A DNA stretch of 64,000 nt, taken from Guadua angustifolia (taxonomy: Eukaryota > Streptophyta > Magnoliopsida > Poales > Poaceae). The DNA lies in assembly GCA_036346375.1 (NCBI GenBank), contig CM070512.1, positions 42,764,466 to 42,828,465 of the forward strand, in the 5' to 3' direction. Position 1 is the first letter of the stretch, and the number at the start of each line of letters is the position of its first letter. Shown one piece after another: positions 54,566 through 64,000 of this stretch. The notes beneath the pieces are model-generated. The model searched no databases and was not told where the DNA came from. It worked only from the letters and a program-made list of their open reading frames with translations. The translations under genes and the position numbers were made by a program.

Positions 54566-55681
54566 CTAGGAAATTTTCGCGGCGTAACACGTCGCGCGTG
54601 TCGTTTTTTCAAAGGAAAAATATTTTTTTCAGTTGCGTTTAATTTTTTAAATCATCGAAATAATGAGCAAAACGGGGGAAAAAAATAGAGAGATAGAGTT
54701 GTAGGAATATTTCTTTCGACGAATTATTTGAAAAATATTAGAGACCGAGCTGGAAAACCGCGGCGGGGAAAAAGTCTAGAGGCTGGAAAACCGCGGCGGG
54801 GAAAAAGTCTAGAGGGAAAAGGGTGAAAAATTATTAGAGATGTCAACCTTTTTTTGTCGAGTTTAACACTCTACGCGTTCGCCGAATAATAATACATGGT
54901 TTTAAAAATATTAAAGACTCGCGGCATGTCATTTTTTCGTAGAAAAAAATTATTTTTTTCTCGGCGGAGTTTTATTTTTTAAATCATCGAAATGGGGAAA
55001 AAATAGAGAGATAGAGTTGTAGAAATATCTCTTTCGACGAATTATTTAGGAAATATTGGAGACCGAGCTAGAAAATCGCGGTGGGAAAAAAGTCTAGAGA
55101 GAAAAGGGTGAAAAATTATTAGAGACACAACCTTCTTCTGTCGAGCTTAACACTCTACGCGTTCGCGAAGTAATAATACATGTTTTAAAAAATATCAGAG
55201 ATCGACGCGTTCGCGGAGTAATAATACATGCTTTAAAAAATATCAAAGATCGAGATGGGAAATCGAGGTGGGAAAAAAGTCTAGAGATAGAGCTGCACAA
55301 ATATTTCCGGCGACGAAAGCATTTTTTTCCGGGAAAAACGAAGAAAGGACCTAGACGTAATGAGTAAGGACCTGTTTGTTACGTTTTTGGACCTGTCCGC
55401 TATCCTTAAAAATTAGAAAAGGGCTTGTTCGCGATTTGAATTTAACGGGAGTTTTTTTTCGTAAAATGACGCACGAGGGACCTAAACGCGATTTTCGCGA
55501 AAAATATTTTGCCCTCACAAAATATCGCAAAGGGCAAATTCGTAATTTTCAAAAGGATCAAAACACAAAAACTTTTTTGAGCCGAGCCGGCCGGCCGGCT
55601 CGAGCCGAGCCGCCGGCTCGGCTCAAACGGTCCTCGGCACGGCAACTCTTCAGCCTTTAGGAAAGGAGGTATTTCATAGGA
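54566..55681 (-). mobile_element. Helitron-like non-autonomous repeat, copy 2
   Basis: Left edge A|CTAG, then 10 nt, then the hairpin CGCGGC-GTAACAC-GTCGCG (six pairs, one wobble). This is the form of a Helitron 3' end on the - strand. The body shares long blocks with 23858-24977. It has internal duplications: a module of about 318 bp (from 54687 and 55005), a 33-bp unit (54758, 54791) and a 49-bp unit (55155, 55204). The right edge near 55681 is uncertain. Non-coding. Confidence 0.55.
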
Positions 55682-55770
55682 ATTCTGACCCGTATGGAGC
55701 ACGGGAAACCAACCCTATTCTATTGAGAATTGAACCGCTTACCGATTCAGCTTTCGGTTTTCGCTATACA

Positions 55771-56110
55771 CACTACAGGAATCCGATTTATTTACGTCGG
55801 TTAAATATATTTTTGTCGGCCTAAAAAAGACCGACGTAAATAGGGCATTATTTACGTCGGCCATGCCAAACCGACGTAAATATACGTATTTACGTCGGCT
55901 TGGCCGACAGAAACAATGTCTCCCCGAGTCGGAAAAAAATTAAATTTCAGAAAGGCATATTTACGTCGGAAATAGAAGTTGACAGCGCGCGCACGAAATT
56001 AAAAATGGCGGACATATATTTACGTCGGCCTGGCCGACGTAAATAACGCAGCCCACGTGGCCTATTTACGTCAGTCTGGCCTGGCCGACGTAAATAGGCT
56101 GACCAGGACT
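55771..56110 (+). mobile_element. CACTA transposon terminus (left end)
   Basis: Starts CACTACAGGAATCCGATTTA followed by at least eight subterminal TTTACGTCGGC motifs in both orientations. These include a 12-bp stem (CCTATTTACGTC/GACGTAAATAGG) at about 56060-56100. The right end and any transposase are not found in the window. Confidence 0.7.
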
Positions 56111-57850
56111 AATTAGCTGCCTTGTCTGCATTCTGCCCTAAGCCGCATTTGCGTTCGCTGCTAGCCGCCGCCGCTGTACAGGTTTGCATTGGGCATCCCG
56201 TTTTTGTCCAGCTTTTCCTACATATATCGGCCCAGCACAAGCTAAAATCCGGACGAACATCAACCGAATCAATTTGGCGCAAGTTTTCCTTTCCTTTTTC
56301 TTTTTCTGTAAGATCGATTGGGCGCAAGTAGAACCATCGAGGTCCTGTTTTGACCAAAGAAAAAAAATCGATTATCCATTAGTAAATGTTATTTTTACTG
56401 CAAAATTTTATGTGGTACAGTCTTGTGGTGATCACCACGGCCACAGGACAAGAATCCTTAAAAAAATGGAAAGAAAGGAAGAGTAACATCATCACGAGCA
56501 CGTGAGCGTAGTGTAACGAATCTGTCAATGTAAAATTAATCCAAAAGATCGATTGGAGTATTAACACAAACACGCAAGGAACATCAGCATTAATAAAAAG
56601 TAGCGTAACTAATATATTAATCTAAAGTTGATTAAAAGCTAGACTGCAATATTATCACGGACACGCAAGGAACATAAGCATTAATAAAAAGGATTAGTGT
56701 GACTAATCTTGTAATCTAAAGTTAATCCAAAAGCTACAGTGCAATATCACGCAAGGAATTAACATAAGCATTAATAAAAGAGAATTTTTACTGTACACTA
56801 CCATGGTAGTATATAGCGGTAGTAGAAATTAAATCTGACCGTTGATTTATCGAGGGCATTCTGGTCTTTTGACTTGGGGTCGGGGCGGTGCTGAATGTCA
56901 TTTTGCTCAATTACCATTATACCCCTCACGAGACACAGAGTTAGGTGCTGGCTCAGAAAATTATTTACCATTATACCCCTCCACAGATTATACTACCCAT
57001 ACTACACATGGTAGTATAGTCAAATCAAATCTAATCTCAATCTTTGGATCTAAAGAAATAGACGATTCATATTCATTCTTGTGTATTGTAAAAGAGTAGT
57101 GTGACGAATCTACCCATCTAAAGGTAATTCAGAATAGCTAAACTGCTTGAAACACCTCAACATTTAATTACGACAGCCATATAACATAGTCTAGTCGAAA
57201 ATTGGCATACAAACTCTTATTGTTGCCACACTTCAATCTATCAATCTAACGACAATCACAGTCGTTCCGTAATAATAATCCAGCTGATTCCCGCAAAATA
57301 GCAAATCTGTTATTATTTTAGCCACACGTACGTGATTTACGAGTAGATTTCGTATGATAAATGGACTAAATTTATTGTGCATATATACAAGACAATGACT
57401 ACTCAATGCCAATCAGAATCCTACTTGAACTAAAATAGCTGGATGAAAACTGCAACAATGTCAACAATCGAAACGTAACTCTATTAAACCATTACCAAAG
57501 TGGTTATGGAACCCAAGAAAATCACTGCTCATCAGTAAGAAATAGGTAGAGCCGCACACTACGCTGCTGCGTAGGCAAATTTTGGTCTAGGGTTGGATGT
57601 AATTTTCTGAAACCACAAAGACTTTTTTGCAAAAGAATGTAGTCCAGGTCTAGATGCAATTTTCTAGAACTGTGAGATCTTTTGCAAAAAGGCTCGGTCC
57701 TTATCTAAATGCGAATTTGCAGAACCACAAATTTTTTGCAAAAGAGCCAATGAAGGATTTAAATGTAATATCAGAATCTACAGAAAACTTTTTCGAAAAA
57801 AATGTTGTGGCACTCTCCATGCTTGGGATTCTTTCGCTTTAATAGAGTAG
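56111..57850. other. Intergenic or transposon interior, no gene seen
   Basis: A/T-rich. The sequence 56780-57020 is bounded by ACTACCATGGTAGTATA and TACACATGGTAGTATA, which may mark a small inverted-repeat element. Repeated phrases CACGCAAGGAA.AT and GCATTAATAAAA recur at 56570-56780 at roughly 90-bp spacing. Confidence 0.4.
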
Positions 57851-57882
57851 ACTAGATAGGGAAGCGCAGCGGCATGCCGCGC
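57851..57882 (-). mobile_element. Helitron 3' terminus (inverted)
   Basis: Read on the - strand: hairpin GCGCGGCATGCCGCTGCGC, 8 nt (TTCCCTAT), then CTAG followed by T. This is the standard Helitron 3' end. The body must extend rightward from here; the TC 5' end was not identified. Confidence 0.65.
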
Positions 57883-58899
57883 TTGTAGTTAATATCACGA
57901 GACGTAGCTGGAAAAGCATATCATGAGACGCCATGCAATGCAAACAGTTAGGATAGCATGTCTACGATGATCACCGGATCGCATTTTGAATAGGTCGATG
58001 ATGACAAACTTTTGAGTGATATCACAATTCATATGAGCATATATTATATGAATTTATATTTTCTTGCTTATTTCAGTTTGATATATGAAAAACATATGTG
58101 TAGATTCATCTCAGAAAGTATTTTCATACTGTTATCATTTTTTTAGGTTTTGTAAAAAGATTACAATAAAAATTAGTGATCAGAGTTGTGTTTTTGGGCC
58201 ATGCTGATTGCAAAAACAACATGTTTTTTTACTGGAGCAAATGTTATATTTTGTAGCCAGATGATCGATATCTAGCATCTAAGGTTTTTAGAATCTGACA
58301 CCAAGTTGTTTATTACACATAAGGTTGGATGAATCTTAAATGCTATATTTGCTTCCATGACCAAGCTGTCTACTAATTCCTTCGACAACCTCACTCCTAA
58401 TTGATGTCCATATTATCATTTCTCATGTATTTGCTATAAGATGAATACATTGCACCGCTCTTTTGACAAGGAAAAAATCACAATCGCCATACATCTACAA
58501 AAGTAGGATTCACACAGAAACACACACATGCATTACCTAAGCTAGTGGTTAGGTAGTAACACAAAATAATAGGTAAAGAGCGAAAAAGGAAAAGAAGTTC
58601 GGGCGTGATTACCTGATGGTTGTTGGGAAAACATGACCACATCTGATACACTGGAGTGCTGTACCAATTACGCAAAGGAACACATGTTTCAGCTTAAAGC
58701 AGAGACACTATGACCAACATTAAACGGTTGTGACGAGGAAAAGCACAAGGAAAAAAAAGAAAACATGCAAATAATGTAAGTTTCTTGATCCCTTGAAGTG
58801 CAAAATTAGTGATGACCCTACCATTTTGGAATGACATACGAAATCAATATGTTGCAGCTGTAATGGCGAAACAAAGAGTTTGATTGCATACCGTCTAAA
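57883..58899. other. Non-coding stretch, probable Helitron body
   Basis: Adjacent to the inverted Helitron terminus. No Rep/helicase motif or other coding frame is recognisable, so if it belongs to the Helitron it is non-autonomous. Confidence 0.35.
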
Positions 58900-59139
58900 C
58901 ATGGGTACAGCGTTCGCGGCTTCCTTTCTGCTCTGGGTTGGCGGCTTCTTTGTTGATTGGTGAGGTGGTGGTCCGGTTGGGGCCGGGTGGGTGTTCGGCG
59001 CGGCGGCGCTGGTGTTGGTGCCTACGGCGAGTGGCCGAGCAAGGTAAGCTCTTTGATTCTTAGCTGCTGATGGCAAGGATGTGCTGAGCCACATTCCCCC
59101 ATTTTCGCACATATCCTGTTCGACGTTTTGTCTAGCTGA

Positions 59140-62100
59140 ATGAGCACCTATGGTGCTCATAAAGCGCAGTTGCTCTGTTGTTCTGTGGTTGATTCTCCAG
59201 GGGATTTTGTTTCTACGCTAGCTAGCAAGAGGAATTTTTCGAACCATGGGGGTGTTTCTTTGGAATCTTTGTCTGCTCCTGCCATTCTTGGCTCTCCGAT
59301 TCCATTAGTTGGGTCTGGGAGTTCAGAGGCAGGGTCTAGGTTTTGGGCCTTAGCTGAAGATGATATTGCTAGTGTTGCATCTAGTAAGGATGGTTGTGGT
59401 TCAGAGATTTCAACTGATGCTTTTGTGAGAGATGCAATGGCAGAAGGTTTTTCCGTTGATGATCTGCAACGAGCTGAGGTCTCGTTGGCCAATGGGCTTG
59501 CATCTTGCAGTTTTAGTTCGATTGATCGAGGGGCAGGGCATGTTCCTCATCCGAAAAACTTAGTATCTAGGATTGTTGATGCAAGGTTGACTCGAGAATT
59601 GCCAAGACTAAACCTTGGCAGGTCCTCTGCCTAAACCTAGGTCCCTTGTGCTTAGAACCTTTGGGGATATCAAGGTTTTTGGTCAAGGATCGGGGCATAG
59701 ATTTAAAGAGTTGTTCCAGAATTGTTCGGTGGAAGAGGGCACTAAATGCTCAACGCCGACAACTTGGGAGGTGAACAGGCGTTTGGATGACTTATTGGAA
59801 TTCCCAGAGCTGCCATCTGTTCAACTTCGTGGGCCCAAAGTTTGCTGGAATGAGCCAGTGTTAAAGAAAGCTGTTAAGGGGCATTTAAGTGGCTTTAGGT
59901 TTTCTTTGGGACTTGGTCGCCTTTTTGCTAACGCAGGTAAGCCGTGTGGTAGTCATTTTTCGAGTCGTTTCAAATCTTCTTCCACTTCAAGTTCTTTTGG
60001 TGGCCGAGAGCTGTGTGCGAGTTCCTGCGTCATCAAGGTTAAGCCGGCGACCATGGATCGTGGTAGAGCTTTCATTGCCAGGAGAGGTGGCCGTGGAGGT
60101 CGTTGGGATGGAAGCAATGCTGGAAGGCTAGGGCAAGGTGGGGGAAGAGCCTTCGGTTTCGATCAGGGTCATAGGGGTGGCAGGTTGGCTGGTGATGGTC
60201 GTGGAGCAGTTTTCGGTCAGGGTGGTTGAGGTGCATGGAATGGTCGTGGTCAAAGAAGAGATGCATTTCAGCAAGGTAATTATGTTTAGTATGGGCATCA
60301 ACGTGGTTTTCAGGGGTAGCTAGGAAGGTCTGGGAGGGTTTTCAGTGAGCGTGAACATCATTCTTCGGGTATGAATGTTTCAGCTCAAGGTCGATTCTAC
60401 GCAACATTGGGCGAAGGATTGGAACACGGGGATGCGAATGCAATTACCATGGATCCTGAGCAAAAGATTATTGGTCAGGCTGTGGAAGGTAATTATGGAA
60501 TGGAGATTGATGGGAATAGTGATGATAAGGCAGCAATGGGGGCTGAGCTGAAAGGTGGAATCAGATGCCTGAGATGTACTCAGAAAGGTCATGTGGCGGC
60601 TGTGTGCCAAACAGATATATATTGTGTTATCTGTGATAGTTCTGATCATGTTAATCATAAATGCCCAATTCTTAAGCAGCCAAGACCTGTGGCTCATGCA
60701 GTGGGTTACAATGTCCATGGTCTAGGTTTTTACCATATTCCGCATCCTCCTTACCGAGGGCAAAAAGGATAATAGACTTGCTCTCATTTACGTGGAAGGG
60801 GTGTGCTCTCTAAGGAACAGATTGTTTCTCAGTTGCAACGGTTGATTCCAAGTAAATGGGTTTGGGAATTAAAAGAGCAAGAGCAGGGCTATGTGACCCA
60901 GTTTCCTTCTAAGGTGGAATTGCAAAGATCCATTGCTTTTGGGGGGGCTGATGTTAAGTTGGAGGGTTCTCCTGGGTGTGTTAGATTGATTTTCAAGGAG
61001 TGGCTAGAAAAAGAGGAAGGCTTTCTTTTACCCAAGGTGTGGGTTAGAGTTTTTGGAATCAGGAAGAAACTTAGAGAATTTTTAAATCTGTGGGCTGTTG
61101 GGTCTATGCTGGGTTCCACCCAAACTGTTGACATGGAGATGACAAGGAAAAACGACTTTGGGAGGATTTTTGTAGCTGTTTTAAATCCCAAGCTTATTCC
61201 ATCACATCTTGATGTGGTAATTGGGGATCACTACTTTGAGCTTAAATTTGAAGTGGAAAGTACTGGGTTTGATGAGAATGGTGATGAGGTGGAGCTAGAC
61301 TTGAACAATTCTGATGACGAAAAAGAAAAGGATGATGGTGGTGATCTACAGATGGATGATTTAGATCCTGAAGTAGCAAGGGAACCAAAAAGACCCAAAA
61401 ATAATAATGGTTCTAAGTTAGGTTCAGATGGCTCTAATGTTGGATCTGGGAAGGTGTCAAGAACTCATTTTTGGCTCTCAGAAATGACTTGTCAGATAGT
61501 GAGTTTAAATTATTTGTAAGGAGGAAAGCACAGGAATTCATTGATTCATCGATAGACACTGTTTTGGGTGAAGTTGCAGATAAAGTGTTGGCTGAGTCTG
61601 TTGAAGAATCGCCTCTACATGGGATCGGGCAAGGGGAGGGTGTTCCTGGTATGTCCAGTTCAGACCTGCTGCTATCCCCGATGGTCAAAGTGGATGTGGC
61701 TCAGGGTGATGTGTTATCATCTGAGAATGTTGCCAGTGGCTTAAATGGGCTTGGCAATGACAAGTCAGTGGAGCTTGCGCCAAATGCTTCCCTGGGGCAT
61801 GGTCTTTTGGATGAAGATGTTGGTAATCAGATTATGGCGCCAGATACTTCCCAGATTATGGCGCCAGATACTTTCCAGATTATGGCGCCAAATGCTTCCC
61901 AGGGGCATGGTCTTTTGAATGAAGATGTTGGTAACCAGATTATGGCACCAGATACTTCCCAGATTATGGCGCCAAATGCTTCCCAGGAGCTTGCGCCAAA
62001 TGATTCCCAGGGGCATGATCTTCTGGTTGGTGAGCATGAGGCTTCCCTTAGGGTGGTGCACTCACCATCAGTTGTCAGGGCCTCAGCTGGGATATTCAAA

Positions 62101-62662
62101 GTTAAAGCTCAGAGGCAACAAGATATCTGAGGTCATTGTGTCTTCATCCCGAGCTTCACTAAGGTTGGCGGGTACAAGGACTGAGCATTCTTTGGAGCGT
62201 GCTGGACGCAGGGCGGCTATGAAGAACTTGGACTTCAATGAAGGTATAACTCTTGATCTAAGTTTATCCTCTATTCCTGTTACGGATGCAATAGCCAATA
62301 TTAAGCAATTGGGAGTTGTTTCTGGTAATTCGCATGAGGAGTTTGTTTCAGCTGTTAGTAATTTGTATAAATTAGATACTTCTAGATCTGCTTCTTCTTT
62401 GCCTTTTCAATGTGGGGTTGACAAGCCTGAACATAATGATAGTGACAATGAGTCACAAGAGAACTGGGGTGTTACAGATTCTTTAACAAATTTGTGTGGT
62501 GGGCTTGCGGATGACATTTTTGATGATGATAGCTGTCACCTAAGTCGTGACATCAAAGCTGTTTATCATAAAAATAAAAAGATTAGAGATTGCTCCGTGT
62601 TTTCTAAGCAGAACAGGTGCAAAGTTAAATTTGTTAAGAATAATAAGAATAGTTTAAAATGA
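59140..62662 (+). pseudogene. LINE ORF1 (nucleic-acid-binding protein)
   Basis: Pieces: 59140-59634, 59615-60229 (with RGRAFIARRGGRGGRWDG, an RGG-like region) and 60371-60772, which carries two exact CX2CX4HX4C knuckles, CLRCTQKGHVAAVC and CVICDSSDHVNHKC. Next, 60803-61519 is a DUF4283-like domain with WLEKEEGFLLPKVWVRVFGI, then 61471-62130 and 61919-62662. Frame changes lie near 59620, 61480 and 62110, with stops at 60227, between 60229 and 60371, and at 60770. Known role: ribonucleoprotein formation. The final TGA overlaps the ORF2 start (ATGA, 62659-62662). Confidence 0.8.
61773..62030 (+). repeat. In-frame tandem repeat in LINE ORF1
   Basis: Higher-order period 108 bp (36 codons; 61781 and 61889) built from a 24-bp subunit encoding (Q)IMAPDTSQ/IMAPNASQ. 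At least five subunits are visible. Frame preserved. Confidence 0.85.
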
Positions 62663-64000
62663 AAGGAATATTCTGGAATAGCAGAGGTCTAAATGACCTG
62701 GCTAAGTTTAGATTCCTCTCGGATACTGCAAAAGAACAACAACTAGATTTTATTGCTATTTTGGAGACTGGAAAGAAGAATTTCGATGCCCCTACGCTCA
62801 ATAAGTTGTGCGGAGGTAGCAATTTTCTTTGGCATTGGTCGGAACCGCATGGGAAGTCAGGTGGAATTGCTTTGGGTGTCAATTTAGATATTTTTGACAT
62901 AGGAAGTATTGACGAGGGGGATTTCTATGTTAAATTCCTTTTGAGACAAAAAGATGATGATTTTCGGTGGTGTTTGGTAGCAGTTTATGAGGCTGCCCAA
63001 CCAAATTTAAAAGAGGCTTTTCTCTCCGAGTTGGTTTGTACTTGTAGTAAAGAATCATTACCTATTCTTATAGGTGGTGATTTTAACATTATTAGAAGTC
63101 CCAGCGAGAAGAACAATGATAATTTTAATGGCAAATGGCCCTTTTTGTTTAACGCTGTCATTGGTAGCTTAAACTTAAGGGAACTCCAGTTGTCTGGACG
63201 TAAATATACGTGGTCCAACTCTTTGGAAGTCCCTACCTTTGAAAGATTGGATAGGGTCTTGATGAGTACGGAATGGGAGCAAAAATTTCCTTTGTCCTCT
63301 GTTGTGGCACTTATTCGGATCATACTCCGTTATTACTTAACACGGGTGCTGGTACTCATGGTGTCAAACAACCTTTATTTCGTTTCGAATTAGGTTGGTT
63401 GAGGCGGGAAGGATTCCATAAATTGGTTTCGAATGTTTGGAATGAGAAAACAAGGGGTTCCAATGCGTTGGAGATTTGGCAAGGAAAGATATGGAGATTG
63501 AGACAATTCCTTAGAGGGTGGGCAAAAAATGTGAGTGGGTCTAATAAGAAAGAGAAAAAAGATCTTATTCGAAGAGCAGGAGAGTTAGACAAGAAGGCTG
63601 AATCCACATTGCTTACTTCTTAGGAAGTGGAGTTAAAACAGAGCATTAAGCAGAGATTGGTCTCTCTCCTTAGGGAAGAAGAGATATATTGGTATCAAAG
63701 ATCTAAATCAATTAGGCTCCTTCAGGGTGATAGGAATACTAAATATTTTCAGCTTGTTGCCAGTGGAAAGTATAGGAAGACTAGAATCTTCCAATTAGAT
63801 CAGGACGAAGGGGTAATCAAGGGGGAGGATAACCTTAAGAAATACATCACCAGGTATTATAAAACTTTGTTTGGATCACCAGAGAAGACTAATTTCTCCA
63901 TGAATGAGAATCAAAGGGAGGATATTCCCCAGGTGTCTTTCGAGGAGAATGAGATTCTTAAAGCTCAGTTTACTTCTCTGGAAGTTAAAGATGCAATTTT
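62659..64000 (+). pseudogene. LINE ORF2, endonuclease to pre-RT region (partial)
   Basis: Begins MKGIFWNSRGLNDLAKFRFL, the plant L1 apurinic-type endonuclease start. FIAILETGKK (catalytic Glu), ILIGGDFNIIRSPSEKNN (Asp/Asn), RLDRVLMSTEWEQ and SDHTPLLL (Asp-His) follow. A one-base indel at about 63312 moves the frame before SDH, and a TAG sits at 63621-63623. After it the frame stays open to the edge with EEEIYWYQRSKSIRLLQGDR, NTKYFQ and KKYITRYYKTLFGSP, the linker just before the RT. Catalytic endonuclease residues look intact. Confidence 0.88.

Larger units (their letters stand above)
58900..64000 (+). mobile_element. L1-type LINE, 5' part, running off the right edge
   Basis: A GC-rich leader (58900-59135) precedes ORF1, with a Gly/Arg-rich region and two CCHC knuckles, then ORF2 with an endonuclease. 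The reverse transcriptase lies beyond the window. The order matches plant L1/Karma-type LINEs. Both ORFs have indels and stops, so this is a dead copy. The exact 5' end is uncertain. Confidence 0.85.

Noticed and set aside
58720..59160. - strand 146-residue frame opposite the LINE leader
   Set aside because: Pro/Thr-rich shadow of the GC-rich LINE 5' region, no motif.
1..64000. CRISPR arrays, rRNA, bacterial operons
   Set aside because: No spaced identical repeats with unique spacers, no rRNA signature, and gene structure is plainly eukaryotic.

Overview
This is a piece of a grass nuclear genome, most likely rice or a close Oryza relative. The genes have short spliced exons with GT-AG introns. 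Coding GC is high in the hexose transporter, and the spaces between genes are filled with nested plant LTR retrotransposons, MULE, CACTA, hAT-like and Helitron-like DNA and L1-type LINEs. I see no bacterial, organellar, CRISPR or rRNA sequence. Only three host genes are convincing: (1) the 3' ten exons of a cycloartenol C-24 methyltransferase (SMT1 type, + strand, 120-8595, N-terminus outside the window); (2) an intronless, atypical NAC-domain gene (- strand, about 22162-19850) with a long acidic tail built from in-frame minisatellites; (3) a complete three-exon STP/MST monosaccharide/H+ symporter (+ strand, 43896-45622).

Layout: 1-8950 SMT gene. Its penultimate intron is swollen by a 5.18 kb Reina-like Ty3/gypsy chromovirus in antisense orientation (2459-7635, perfect 5-bp target duplication, tRNA-Met primer site, polypurine tract). 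9670-14740 is a Mutator-like element with a decayed MULE transposase (- strand) and ends built from repeated CGCC/GGCG palindromes. 15028-15957 looks like a hAT-type relic. 16970-19790 is mostly non-coding, with a LINE 3'-end relic. 19850-22500 is the NAC gene and its promoter. 23730-26100 is a patchwork: a duplicated segment interrupted by a Helitron-like repeat, a copia LTR remnant and a Tat-like gypsy pol scrap. 26107-39838 is a decayed Tekay/Del-like gypsy element (- strand). Its right LTR is split by a 3.8 kb solo LTR with a perfect 5-bp duplication, and its left LTR is cut down to about 274 bp. 39840-42253 holds a gag-like zinc-knuckle pseudogene and one CACTA terminus. 43800-45650 is the hexose transporter. 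47291-54266 is an aged Ty1/copia element. 54566-55681 is a second copy of the Helitron-like repeat. 55771 starts a CACTA end, and 57851 carries a clear inverted Helitron 3' terminus. About 58900 to the right edge is a decayed but nearly full-structured L1-type LINE, cut by the window before its reverse transcriptase.

The three host genes do not form a pathway: one makes phytosterols, one is a putative transcription factor and one imports hexoses. The dominant biology is transposon nesting. The most unusual items are the minisatellite-built NAC tail, the palindrome-rich MULE ends, the two-copy Helitron-like family, the stop-free 117-nt first intron of the transporter, and the ATGA overlap between LINE ORF1 and ORF2. 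I found no clearly new biological system. All family assignments come from motif recognition by eye, without database searches.
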